A stretch of DNA of 64,000 nucleotides from Dermanyssus gallinae (lineage: Eukaryota; Arthropoda; Arachnida; Mesostigmata; Dermanyssidae). The notes under the pieces are model-generated. The model ran no database searches, had not been told where the DNA came from, and saw only the letters and a list, made by a program, of their open reading frames with translations. The stretch is taken from assembly GCA_003439945.1 (NCBI GenBank), contig QVRM01001782.1, positions 1,380,001-1,444,000 of the forward strand, given 5' to 3'. The position numbers were made by a program, and so were the translations under genes. This document shows positions 1-41,996 of the stretch, in pieces (within the stretch, counting starts at the first letter, position 1; every line of letters starts with the position of its first letter).

Positions 1-649
1 CCATGATCTTCTAAACATACGATAACCGACCGAAAATAAACCAGAAAGAAACGGCGTTGTATGTTATGGTTGTTGTCAGCCAATACGTCAGCCAGCTTCG
101 TGCTGTTAAGAAGAGGTAAACACGGAAACAACGCTGCTGACGGTTGGCTGTTACACACACGCAGACAGCCAGAAGCACGCATTACCGCCGTTTCATCACT
201 GTTTCCTCGTTATTATGCAGTTGAATAAAGTGCAGCTGAATTGGTAGTAGTAGTAGTAGTAATCATTATGACACAAATCATCGAAAAGGAACACTAAGCA
301 AGGCAAGCACATCCATAGTATATGAGGATCACGATAACAAGAGAAACCCCTGTATCCTGTATATAGATCTAATGGAAGAGGAGTAAATAATGAATTTGAA
401 GCTGGCATCCTGTTGTTTCAGTGGCAGCTTCCACAAGCCTGTGCTTTTACACTAGCACGCACAAAAAACCTCACACCTTGTACATCTCTCGAAAATATCT
501 CTCGCAAATCACGTAAAGCGAAACGCAAACATGTTGACACAATAAACTATAACAATAAACGTCATCTTTGTCACTATGACGATAATGGTTGATGATAGCG
601 ATATGCGTGCGCATGCTCACAATAAATGAGTATATTAATAATAATAATA

Positions 650-686
<37 letters not shown>

Positions 687-3600
687 TCACAACTGTATTG
701 CTCTAAGACATATTAAATAAATAATAATAATAATAATAATATGAATAAGAAAGTAATAATATATCATTATAACAACAGGACAATCATTGCCCTCGGCGAT
801 TTTGGTAAGATTGTGCGCGCGGGAACTACGCCTACAATAGCTTGTTTTTGTTTGTCTACTACTCTGGGAGGAGGTTTCGCGAATGCCTAATGCCCACACG
901 TCACTCACGGCACTACCAGTGACGAGTGTGAAACGACTCAGAAACAACCCCACAAAACCCATACCGTGTTCCTATTCTCCCCCCCCCCCCCCCCCCCCCG
1001 TCACTCCTCAGGCTCGGAATATCGCACCTACAGCATACTACTACTACGACTACACGCTACTGACAGCTTACCTTGCACTCTCCGGGAGAGGGACCCGGAG
1101 TTCAGAGATCTCTCGATCAGCTGGCTCCGACGGATCGAACAGTTCGGTGTCGACACAACATTGGCACACTTTCTGCTATTGTTGTTGTTTTTGTCGTTGT
1201 CGTCGTCGTCGTTGTTGTTGTTGTTGTTGTTGTTATTCTTCTTCTTCTGCTCTGTTGTTGCTGTTGCTGGTTTCGTTGCTGCTGCTGCTGCTGCCTATAC
1301 CAGCCGTGATCGTGGGTTTTGTTGATGTTGTCGATTGCGTTCGTTGGCACTACTGTTGGCGGGGCAGTGTTGGTGCCGACTAAACGCAGAAAACCACCAA
1401 GACTCGTAGCGCATGAGCGACTACTTCACATACCGACCGACCCGCCGAAACTAATAATTCCAATCTTACCATACCAAGCTTTAGCATTCGCTTGGCGTCT
1501 GCAACACATGCAGGGCATGCTTGCTTCCTTGCTTCTCTTCCCCGAAACCAACTGAGACGAGAAAGACCAAAAGTTTGGTGTGGCTTCTGGACGCAACAGC
1601 TGGCCGTCAAATTAAGCGGGGGGGGGGGGGGGGGCGTCCAACAATAACATTGATATCAACAACATTAACATCAACAGCAACAACAACATTAACATCAACA
1701 GCAAAACATTAACATCAACAACATTTTTGGCGACAACAACAACAACAACAATTCAAACTGCATCTGAGTTATCTAAATAGATTTATTTGTTCACCGTTGA
1801 CATCCACACTGTGATGACAACAACAACTAAACAACGGCGGCTTGATATAGAGAGATATTCTACAGCAGGATGTTGTAAAGTAAAACTACGTTCTACGTTG
1901 TGGTTAAATATTTACAATCGTTTTAATTAAGATTGCCGATCTTGCCGCTGTTGTTGTTGTTGTTGTTGTTCTTACGGCATAATGTCCTTACGGAGTCATG
2001 TATCGCTCCTCCTTACCATCCCCCCTTCCTCCCTAGTCGCAGAGTAGGGGGGAGACTGCTCCACGTCTCAAGGCGTCTGCTTCATGGGTTCATCCTCGAT
2101 TTTCTCGTTGTCACCCGCGTCGTCGTGTTCGTTGTTGTCAGCGATCGGTTTCGCTCGTCTTGTCTTGTCTTCTTTGACGTTGCTTTGACGCTGCCAAATC
2201 TTACTAAACGCCTCTACGAGGATAACTACCTAACTATCGTCCGAACCAAACAGGTGGTGGCTTTGACGGGCCATGACGCCGCCGCCCGCACACTCCTGAC
2301 GAAAGGTCGAGAATGGCTAACGTAACAACTACCGACGAACTCCGACGGAGACGCAAAGACGACGCAAAGAAAGGGACCGGGCATTTTATAACGAATTAGA
2401 AGCGAAGTGTGTCTTCCTTCTGGAATCCATAGATAATCCATAAATTTCAAAATCGGAGACGCGCGCCGTTTTGGGGTCGCTTGGTCGGTGTGCTGACTGT
2501 CAGCTACACCGTCAACCAACTAACTCCATATGTGTCCTGGTATTGGACGTACGTAATGTACATCAAATAATAATAATAACAATAACAAAAATAGTAAAGC
2601 GTTCTTGCTTCCTAAATATTCTAAACAAATAATACCTGACTGACTCAATGCGGTTTCTTAGTTTCGTTTTTTGTAGGCAACATCAAGTGTGTTGTGAAAA
2701 CACAGACCCACTGGCATAGCGTGATCCTGCGAATCGTCATCTTGTCTTAGAAAGTTACTAATTTTTAAGCAACATATATATAAAAAAATAATATATATAT
2801 AAATATATGTATGTATAAATATATATTTTTTGTTATAAAAAAGAACGCACAAAAGTGCTAAAACTTTTACCTAAGACAAGCAAGGCCAGTATCTGTCGTA
2901 TAACAGGAGACCTTGTCGTTCGTCAGTCGATGTTTATTTAACACGCAACCGATGTACTTGGCGACTGATTGATACAGCTTCCTCCTGATGGTGGGCGAGA
3001 GAATAGGAATGTCAAATCAGACAAGACAGATTTAGAACTACAACTAACTTTTTTTCAGAGCGGTTGTTTTTAATTCTAGACCAACCTGCGTCCCCAACGA
3101 TTGGCTTGGAAAATGTGTCAGACCTGGCAACAAAAAAAAATAGATTTATAGCATGTAGCCAGCGCAGGCACAGGCTTGTTGCACATATGCGGCTTCGGCA
3201 CCAAAACCGCCGATCGAAACGCGCGATCTGCTTTCCTTTCTTGTACAGATTTCGTTCATAGTTTCGGTTAGGTTGGTCATCGAATCGGCGCGGTGCTGAT
3301 TCGAGCTGACCGTAGAGCGATTTCTTCCGAGTCCTCTCCGCCCCCCTACGCCCCTAGCCCTCATCACCGCCGCCTCTCCCGCCCAAGTCAAATCAAACAG
3401 CAGCAGCTCTTGTCGATAGGAGACAGGGGCGCCAGCTACAGCAGCGCCCTCGTGTTCTATTTGCTCCTGTCTCGTAGTAAGTCGTAGTAGTAGAAGTAGT
3501 AGTAGAAGAGCATGAGGCGGATCGATGCTGTCTGCTGCTGCTGCTGTGCCCGTTGTCGTCGCCATGGCAACCAAAGACCAAAATAGAGGGCAAGTCTGTG

Positions 3601-4842
3601 CGGCGGGACAATGAGGAGCGAGAGGTGTTGTACGAATACTTCATGAAGTAAGGCCCTAGTAGTCATACGTAGTAGTAGTAGTAGTAGTAATAGTAGTACG
3701 TAGGTCCTGTCTGGGTGCGTACGAGTGAGGCTGTGTCTGTGTGTGGCTGTGTGTCTGAGTGAGTGTGAATGTTAGAGCATCCCTTTATCAGAGCAGAGAA
3801 GGTGGACGAGGTAAGTGAGGGAGAGAGGGGGATGTTTCGATCGAAGAGCTCGATTCGGAGAGAAGATCGCTCCGTCCGCAACAGCCGTGAGAGGGGCGTA
3901 GAGAGAGAGCAACGGGCGAGAGGCGATTGATTGAATCTTGTTCGGTTGTTTCTTGGTTACGCTGCTGCTGCTGCTGCTAATGACAAGCTGCAGAGCGAGC
4001 AAAAACTGCAGTGTGTTCGGTCGGCCGCTTGTTGCTCGCACGATACGACATGATGTATTCCTAGGATAGAAGTAACTAACCTAGTTCATATTCGCCGCGT
4101 GTTCGTGATTTAGACGAATTGTTCGAAGAGGCCGGAGACGAACAATAAAAAAAAGACTGTAATCGAAACTGGCACCGTCGTTTTTACAGTCCACCAATGA
4201 TTAGATTGACTTGACTGTATCGATTGCTCGGTAGTCGATAGTGTTCACTGATCGAGGTCGGCATCGGAGCAGCAGCCTAGTAGTGCATAGTCTAGAAACG
4301 CGTGAGGTGTGGGTGTGGTTGAAATTTCGCTGGGTCACAACCCCAACTGAGAGACTGGTGAGTGGTGAAGACACCCACACATAGACTCAACCGTACAGCG
4401 AAGATACATACACAGCTCGACGGAAAGACAACGAAGTTGATGACAGCGACGACACCGCCAAGATCACCAATCACAACTGTCAGTAGTTCCTGTGAAGTTT
4501 CCACCGGCCACTGGATGCTGTTGCACCTGTGGTGACCTGCCTAAACTGCTCGCTTTTGCAGTATGAGTTGACTCACATATTCATAGAGAGAGAGAGAGAG
4601 AGAATTTCGAGTCCTTCTACTGTAGTCGATTGCATACCTCACGATCTATCTCTGCTCTATCCGAGAAGAAAACAGCAGGAGAGACACATACAGCAAGAAG
4701 AAGAAGAAGAAAAAGGGCAAAATACGCAGTCGGTTGCCGTCGGGGAACGTCTGTCTGAACGGTACTTTGTACGGACTGCGCTGGGCGCGACAGGACCAGA
4801 TCACAAGAGGTCTATATTCGTCACAGTGAGAATTAGTGAGTG
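1..4842. other. Upstream region of PDE6D, low-complexity, no gene recognised
   Basis: It holds (AAT)n at about 637-740, a C run at 980-1000, (TTG)n and (CTG)n at 1190-1290, a G run at 1619-1634, (CAA)n at 1640-1750, (TAG)n at 3667-3700 and (GA)n near 4586-4602. Open frames here are short and made of repeat-coded homopolymers. The 300-500 bp before the PDE6D ATG are likely promoter and 5' UTR, but no core promoter motif is clear. Confidence 0.6.
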
Positions 4843-7500
<2,658 letters not shown>

Positions 7501-8808
7501 GCCAGTTAGCGAGTATGCGGGCGATGTCCGCCATTCGAAAGCGGTCGACCTGTTTTGCTCGCTTAGTCGGCGAGTCGGTGACGAATGGAGGACGCTATGC
7601 TATGGTGGCTCGCTATCGAGTAAGTTATGAATGATTGCTCCATTAATGGAGGGATGGGGCTTTGATCGTCTTCACATGACGGCCACGAGTCATAAACAGG
7701 CACACAGAAAAAAAATTCGCCTACCTCGACTCCCTCGATGATGTTATCGTCAGTAGAAGGACGACACCAGCATCGGCCCTGAACTGCAGTGCAAAGCCTA
7801 GCTACGAGAATTCCTCCGTCGACTAGCGATCGCCTTCCCTTTACGAAGACGAAGTGAGCAAGTATCCTTGGTTTGAGAAGGAGAACTCTGTTGTTAGGAA
7901 ACAATCGGCTACGCTGGCCTAGGAACGCAAGCCGTGCGTTCGCCGAGGTGAGAGACGTGGGTTGGATGCAGATGCGTGGCGTATATGTTCTTAGGTCATA
8001 CTGATTCACCAGCTTTTTCGCACAGGTCCTATCTATCAGGCGATGCTGAACGTGATTGCAGCTCTAGTGATGACAACGATGACCACTCAACCGACCCGAG
8101 AAGACGGTCGAAAATGAGTGCTCGACGTACGCTATGTCAGGCTTGTATTGTCGCCATGCCGTTCTATGAGTGGTGGGACTGGGGCGTAGTCGCTTGCAGC
8201 ATTGATGGCACAACATCCCCTGTGGCGTAGTTTAACTCTTAAAAGGGTCAAGCTTACCGGCACAGAAACTTTTACGTCATCTATGTCGCTAGGAGTCTGT
8301 TGAGTTCGGAGGCAGTTAGTACCAAGATGGGGGTTCCGCAGAGGGGGTCCTGAAGAACGAACTCGATGGTGGCAGGGCGTTTGTGTACAGCAGTATGAAG
8401 CAGACAATCAGGCGCGAGAGCAAACCGTCCAGTGTCCATTTGTCTGCTTTCCACTCACACATACCCACATGCACCCACCCACCCACACAGCAAAAAGACA
8501 AGCCGAACGAGCATGACATCGAGCACGAGACACTTGAACTCAACTTCCGACATCCGGTCGACCTGAACATGCGATGGTCGTCGTTCGCATCTTGCTGAAA
8601 CATAACAACCTGCTTCACATTTGACTAAAACACTAACAATCTGGCGTCCCGCTGAATCTAGACAAATTCTTTGTAACCTGCCGAATCACAATCGAGGGCC
8701 GCAGGTCTACTTTTCCTTGCTAATTGGCTCGTGGATCGGCAATTGTTGCTACTAAGTGCCGCCATCATTCAACCAGCATCTGAAACAGACTTTCATTAAC
8801 AGGGCTCA

Positions 8809-8862
<54 letters not shown>

Positions 8863-11800
8863 GCGACGCGGACAGTATCTGCAGCAATAATTGTGATGGC
8901 TGCACACGATAATGTTAGCCGAAGTAACAACGACATTGTTGTAATTAGAAATAAAATAGACATTCGGGACAAAAATAAGTTCCGAATGCGCTAGGCAGTA
9001 CGTTACTGTAACAACAGCATACATTATGATCCTTTAGACACTCCCTCAGTTCCAACTTTCCGGATCTCGTAGAGGAAGATACTTGATGCTAGAAATAATA
9101 CGGCCTTCGAGATACGCGTAAATCTTGAAACATAAAATGGATAGTTTTATCAAACAAAAACAAAAATGACGGTCACCGCTTTGCGGAATGAAAGCGTTTG
9201 CGTTTTAGATATCCCTCCTTAAATATAAGGACGTTCTGAAAACGTGTGCTATTTCCTGATTTCACCTTATCTTCAAGCAAATGTTCTTTCAGCATTCGGG
9301 CAGTCTACGGTAGAACAATAAATGCCATATGAGTATTGCTTATTGAGGTGAAATCGATCTAGTTGGCAAACAGTGAATGCGTTTGATCTTGCGACATCTT
9401 CTACGAAACTACCCAAGTAGTGGATGATTCGAAGCCATTTGACTGACGTTAACCTACATTGACCGAAGATTTCGAGAACGCGCAGAAAATAAAGGCGCCA
9501 AGTCAATTGCATAAGGTCCCGGTCTACGCTAGTTGTTTGCTATCGATGCAGTAGTCATATTGAATGTATGTACCGTTTATAGATGAAGGAACACGTTATA
9601 CTGTCATGAGCACAATTAATTATTATGATGTTAAAGTGTTCGTACAGAAGAGTTATATATCACGTTTCTAGAGAGTTGTTGTTGTGGCGGATGTGGTTGA
9701 GCATAAATAGACGTCGTCCGGCAACGGCATACAAATAATGATGCACTACAGGATAGAGGGGTACTCTGTCATGTTCATTGGCTATAATTTAGTGAGCGCA
9801 TTGCTACTGCTCATCGACGGCGAGCGCAAAACCAGAGCTTCATGTTGTGATACTCATGAATAAACGTGCCAGTTGTACCAAAGCAATAATTTAATGCCGT
9901 TGTCCTTTTGGTAAATCGTGCAACTGTCGTGGCTGGCTATTGCTATGTACTTGCTACAGTCACTGCTGCAAGATTGGGAATTACGCAGATTGCTAACATA
10001 CAATAATGTAATATTGTGCTTGTGACTTGCCTACGGCAGTCAGTTCTCAGTTGCGGTAATTTGGCTAATTATCAATTATCCATGAGGTAAAAAAATTGAC
10101 GGCTACGCAGGCTACACGCCCAAACCTGCCCGTTAAACCCCGTATCATAATCGAACTCATACTACTTAGAATAGCAGATTATATAAGAGTGAACTAAAGA
10201 TGAAACTGGAGTTGGAGCTGCTATAGCAGCAGGTAATCACCTTCTAAAAGGAATTTGAGCCCTTTTCGTAAATGCACGTTCTACTGGCTGGGATTGCAAT
10301 TCAATTGGTTCGCGTGTAAGTATTCCCAAACCTATTTACCCGTCGTCATTGGCCGCCGCGTCCTCTATCGCTACAGAGTATCAACCAGTTAGCCAGATTA
10401 AAACTCAGTCATTTATTACTTTCCAGGATTGGCAGCCATAATAGTACCAACCTGCATTGTTAATCAATAGAGAGATTACTGCAGAAAATAATGGCGTGCT
10501 CCAGCGCCGTCAATACTGTACAACTTTATTTTACAGATCACCATTTTCTGCCACAGTCTTAAGCGTTGTTATTATTATGCTGCTAATGTCGCTCATTCAT
10601 GCTGTTCCGCGTGTTTGGCACCATTCGTGGTTATAGATATTGCTACTTTCGATGCCACTCCGCGAATCATGGCTACTATTCTCTGCCAATCGTAAACTGC
10701 ACCCTTACTCTTAATAAGTTGGATCAACATGTAAGACTTTCTACGATAAGCATTTTAGAGATAATGGCAGAACGGAAATGACATTGATTGTGAACACTGT
10801 GGTATGTGACACATTGCATGCAACATCTTCCTTATGTGTCTGTGTGTATCGGTCTCCTTTCTGACCTTCCCATTTCTTATGAATAATGAGAAAATTATAT
10901 GTAAACCAACACACTACAAGAGGTTTACTGTAAACGGATTCTATCTGCCTAATTTTCACCAATGTACTCAATACACTACGCAGGATAAATAAGAATGTGA
11001 ATAATGCGATGTTGGCAGCTTTTCCGCACATATCATCATACCCTAGCCCACCTGTGAATCGTTACAAATATTCACTTCCCACAGACGTCATGTTCTCGAC
11101 GTCTTCTACAAAGCTTGTGACCAACGTGCTTTGCTTACGGCTTTCATTTTAACTTCTCGTTCGCCATTATATCTCGTATGTCGGCTAACCAGCATTGCAG
11201 CGGTGAATAACCATATTTACAACCACCATTCAACGACGACTTTGCACTCCTGACAACAGGAGCGACACAAAAATACCAACACGAACAACAACAGAGGCAA
11301 TACCAACAATAATAGCAACAGTTATAGCTCAGTAGCATCCGCATAAATACCTACTAGCGGAGATCGCAACAGTCAGCTGCGACAGACATCATTTCCACTA
11401 TCGAATTCCGTCGACCGTTTTCTTTTGTCGATAACTGGCACGACCTCACTTCTTTCACGATCTATCGATGTCTCTAGAAAATCTCGGTCCTCTACAAAAT
11501 ATTGATGCCTTCTATAACACTTAGATATAGTTATACGGCCATCTAAACAATTCTTTTAAATCGGCTCTTTGAGTCTTATTTGGTTAACAAATCTTTCACT
11601 TGAAACAAGCGACACTCTTTTCGCCGTCAGTAAGCATCGACTAGACATGTACACACTAGCATTCCAAAAGGTTCTCTACAAAATAGTAAAAAACGTTCTA
11701 CTAGAGTATGTGTCATAGATATCGGCCAATATCGGTGTCTTTGTCTTCTCCTTTGGAACTGGTAATTGCATTATAAATAGCAGCTAATTATAGTACCTAC

Positions 11801-12770
11801 CGAACGCTAATTTTACAAAAATCATTTAACCAATATACGTTCTAGATATTGGAAACCCCCCGAGAAACCCCCCGTTCTAGATATTATAATTACTGCCGCA
11901 AACCTTAAAAGTGTTTAGCCGCATCAAAAAAATATGTCTTCCAAGTTATCTTTTAATGCTTTCTATCTTTCCAAGTTATTTCTCTCTCACTCTCTCACCA
12001 CCAAGACGGTCATAGCTCAACTCACCCGTTCATATTCTAGATTGGCATTATTGACTTGTAGTGATGCTGTCAGCCTATTCTGCCTTACTAGCGTCTAACT
12101 AGACTTATAAATAGTCCCTCCTATAGATCTCCAAATATGTCAAAAGGTTCCCAACTGCTCAATCTCGAAGTAGTTCATGCAACAAACAGCATTACAATAG
12201 AACATAATATAAATCATGGCAATGCGAGAAAAGTGGATAGAACAAAGAATACTGAATATTATGGCAATAATAGTAATAGTAACAATCATATATTGTATAA
12301 TTGTAAACATCGGAGCCACACTAACGAAAAGCTAGGTCGAACGGGCAAAAGTGAAAGCACTTCAGTTTAGCAATGTATCCATCCTACCGGTAGTCACTGT
12401 GCTACATACCTCTTGGAACGCCCTCGTATATAGAGTATCATCATCATCGTACAACTTACTCTTGACATTATTAAGCAGATGCAGTACGTCTGCACTTAGT
12501 CTTTGACCATCATGTACCTACATCATGTGTTAAAGCTGGCCGCAAAGCCGGCACCCAGATCTAGTTTTAAGTGTTCTATCTCTACCTTTTTAAACGGCTG
12601 ATGTCCTAATAATAAAATATGTCATTCATTATCACTTTAGTCACCCGACGGACAGCGTCGAACAGTTGATCGTTGTCGTGCAATTCCACAGGAACGTGGT
12701 AATCACAAGTGAGGTAACGGACTTCCTCGTAATCATGCTTCATTTGACTATTCGCTCGATTTCTTCCAAG
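7501..12770. other. Convergent intergenic region (PDE6D and PERK 3' sides)
   Basis: This must contain both 3' UTRs. A canonical AATAAA for PDE6D is at 8950-8955 (+ strand), far from the stop. No strong poly(A) signal close to the PERK stop was seen. The segment 8037-8126 (+) looks exon-like (see findings). Around 9273-9512 (-) there is an 80-codon open frame of unknown origin. Nothing else is recognised. Confidence 0.5.
8812..8860. repeat. (TA)n microsatellite
   Basis: Pure TA repeats downstream of PDE6D. Confidence 0.97.
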
Positions 12771-39347
<26,577 letters not shown>

Positions 39348-40520
39348 GGAGACCCTCGGAACGGGGCACGGCAGCTGCCAGCTATGCGCGGGGGTAGCCT
39401 CGCAGTGCCCGACCCTCGCCTGCCTGGGGGATCAGGTCGGATCAGGATGAGTCTGTTCGCCTGTTCGTCAGGCGAACAGGCTTAATTCTACGCTCTATTC
39501 TTGGCCTCTGCAGCCAATGTCTCACGCACCGCTGCCGCCACTCCAGCAGCAGCAGCAGCAGTACCCCTAACTATTTGACGCGCACCAGACTATCATAACG
39601 GGGCATCGAATAGACAACGGGGTCGGGCCTACGATCAAGACACATCAAGCTGTAGCAGTTTTAGACGCAGCAGCAACAAAAGGGTCGACGTCACAGACAC
39701 ATACACACGCGAGTGGTAGACATTCACATTCGAGCTTCGAGCGTGCGTGCTGATGCTTGAAGGAAGGGGGGGGGGGGGGTTAAAGGGGCACTTCAGCGCC
39801 AGGGCACAAAGGCACAAAAGCGCACTCGAAGACCTACACGACCGGTCGTCGATGCTGTCGTCGTAAAAGTCTTCAGAGTAGCACTTCAACTTCATTCAAC
39901 ACGAGAAAGGTGGCGAGGATCATCATTGTGGTGATGATGATGGTGATGATGATAGAGACAGTCCATTCACTTGCGCGACAAAACAACCCAGTCAATCTCA
40001 CGGGATTTGCAGATACCTTTACAAACGCATACAGACGATTTCTATCATTATATGTATTTTTTTAAGTATCATTATTGTTATCATGATTAATATAAGTCAT
40101 CACAAAGTATTATTATTAGCATCACCACCACCACCCCGTCATGAACACTGCAATCATCACGAACATTGTCAAAGCGGTTATCGGCCATTGTCGCAAGCAA
40201 CCTGCAAGCGACTATGCTTTTTGTCTGCAGAGAGGTGGTATCAGACTTTTTGTTTAGTCGGGAGACGAGAATCCAACGGTTTGTTAGTGCGACAACAACA
40301 ATTGTGCAAGCAGAAAGATTAACACACAGTTGTGTAATGTGTAGATGTTTCCGCATGATGATGTTGCTTAGAAGCGCGGTCGGAGCATTTCTCTTCTAAT
40401 GATCGGCAGATGACGCGAGCACAATCAGTTTCTAACGCGATGTAAGTTGGCAAATCGTATTTAGAAGATCACGTTTCTTGCACAGCATAGCACTAAGCTT
40501 TGTGGCTAAACAGCTAAAAA

Positions 40521-40581
40521 TGTTCTCTTCATAAGAGCGCGAGTGGGAATGAGTGCCACCCGCTCCGCCCTAGAAAATCAA
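40521..40581. repeat. 61-bp direct repeat, copy 1
   Basis: The segment starting TGTTCTCTTCATAAGAGCGC is repeated at 41936-41996 with two base differences, ending CCGCCCTAGAAAATCAA. The copies are about 1.4 kb apart, the same way round. Confidence 0.85.
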
Positions 40582-40611
40582 TTATGATGAGCAAAAATGA
40601 TTACAACTGTC

Positions 40612-40830
40612 TCTAGAATTCGCCCAGGTCTAGTACAACTCGGCGAAGAAGAAATAATTTTCTTCCAATGGAACACAGTCTTCTAAGAATTTGTTATTGA
40701 GCGTGAAAGCCAAAATATATTGCAAAAGCATTTTATTTTTTGAGAATTATCTTCAATATGACATTTGTTCTGCTTTGAGCTAAGGTATAATGGAATTCAA
40801 CAGATGCAAACTCTTGTACCAAACATGCAC
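40612..40830. repeat. Partial copy of the 47331 long-IR element
   Basis: It begins CTCTAGAATTCGCCC, then AGGTCTAGTACAACTCGGC, then TTGAGCGTGAAAGCC and ACATTTGTTCTGC, which line up in order with the left half of the copy at 47331. No right inverted end is visible before 41150, so this copy is truncated or diverged. Confidence 0.6.
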
Positions 40831-41935
40831 CTTTGAATATTTGAAAAATCAATTAAAATTATTTTCTATAACGGGATTATTAAATATATTGATGATTATT
40901 ACGTCCAGTTGGAGCAAGTGTGACTTATCTCGCGTTCGTCGAAACTACCAGAAAGTTTTACGGAAGACAGTCTATCAACAGGTTCAAACTTCGCTCGTGG
41001 GCACAATTATTACAACGCGACGACTGCGATCAGCATTCTATCGGGAGTGCTCATTAAGCTGCTCTCTCATAATTATAATACTTACGTTTGAGAGTATATT
41101 CTTGCCGTCTGAGCCAACCAGCCCTTCATTCACTCAAAACTAGCGATCTGTGACTTAGACCACTACTACCGTGAACGGTAAAATTTTATGTGTGTATGTT
41201 GTTATGGCGAGGATAACGGGACATCGACAAGAACTGAACTTGCTGTTGTTATTGTGTTAGTTCGTTAGTTAACCAAATAAAGAATAAAGTTACCAACACA
41301 AGGCAACCGAAACACACAAACACAGCAACGTTTCTTCTCGACTACTGTCGTAGCGTTCGATACGGCGCACCACACCACATGAAACGCACAGAAAGGAGAA
41401 AAGTTGACGAACGGAAGGAACACTGTTTGCCGCCTCTCTCCAGTGGCGGCTCCCTCCTCACAAACACCCTGATCGATCGCCATCCAGACAGAACATGTCC
41501 AGACACGCAACAACGACTTATGATCTATCTATTGGCCACCTGCTTTTCCCTTTCTCGTCCGCAACCAATCTCGAATCGATCACTCAATCGGGCCATCAAG
41601 GACACACCAGCACTGAGCAGATAGATCTCAGTGCTTTGGCCATGGTGTCCGTTATCAGTTGAGCCTCAAAGTGATCAGACCTTTCTTTCTCTATCTCTCT
41701 GGTTCCCCTTTCCTTAGACATTTTCACGCTTCAGCCTAACTTGATCTAGTTGATCGAAGTTGTTTGTGGTAGTTAAAGTTGTTGTTGTTGTTATTGTTGT
41801 TAATGTAGCAGTAATAGCGAAGACAGTAATGGTAGTATAGTTTGGTGCACTTTTAGTTGTAGTTGAAATACTTTTAGCAGCCGCCAGCCCACATAGTAAA
41901 ACTGAAGCACTTCTGAAGGCAGACAGAGTCGGGAT

Positions 41936-41996
41936 TGTTCTCTTCATAAGAGCGCGAGTGGGAATGAGTATCACCCGCTCCGCCCTAGAAAATCAA
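41936..41996. repeat. 61-bp direct repeat, copy 2
   Basis: This is the partner of 40521-40581. The DNA between the two copies includes the truncated long-IR element at 40612, so the pair could be the flanks of a nested insertion or two copies of another repeat family. Confidence 0.85.

Noticed and set aside
9273..9512. Minus-strand frame VLEIFGQCRLTSVKW as a kinase or transposon piece
   Set aside because: Resemblance to the PERK catalytic-loop exon (VLEIFYQ) is limited to a few residues; no HRD motif or splice sites.
12655..12750. Minus-strand frame MKHDYEEVRYLTCDYHVP as a separate coding exon
   Set aside because: It looks protein-like, but it lies directly after the PERK stop in a different frame, has no clear splice sites and no recognised family; treated as 3' UTR.
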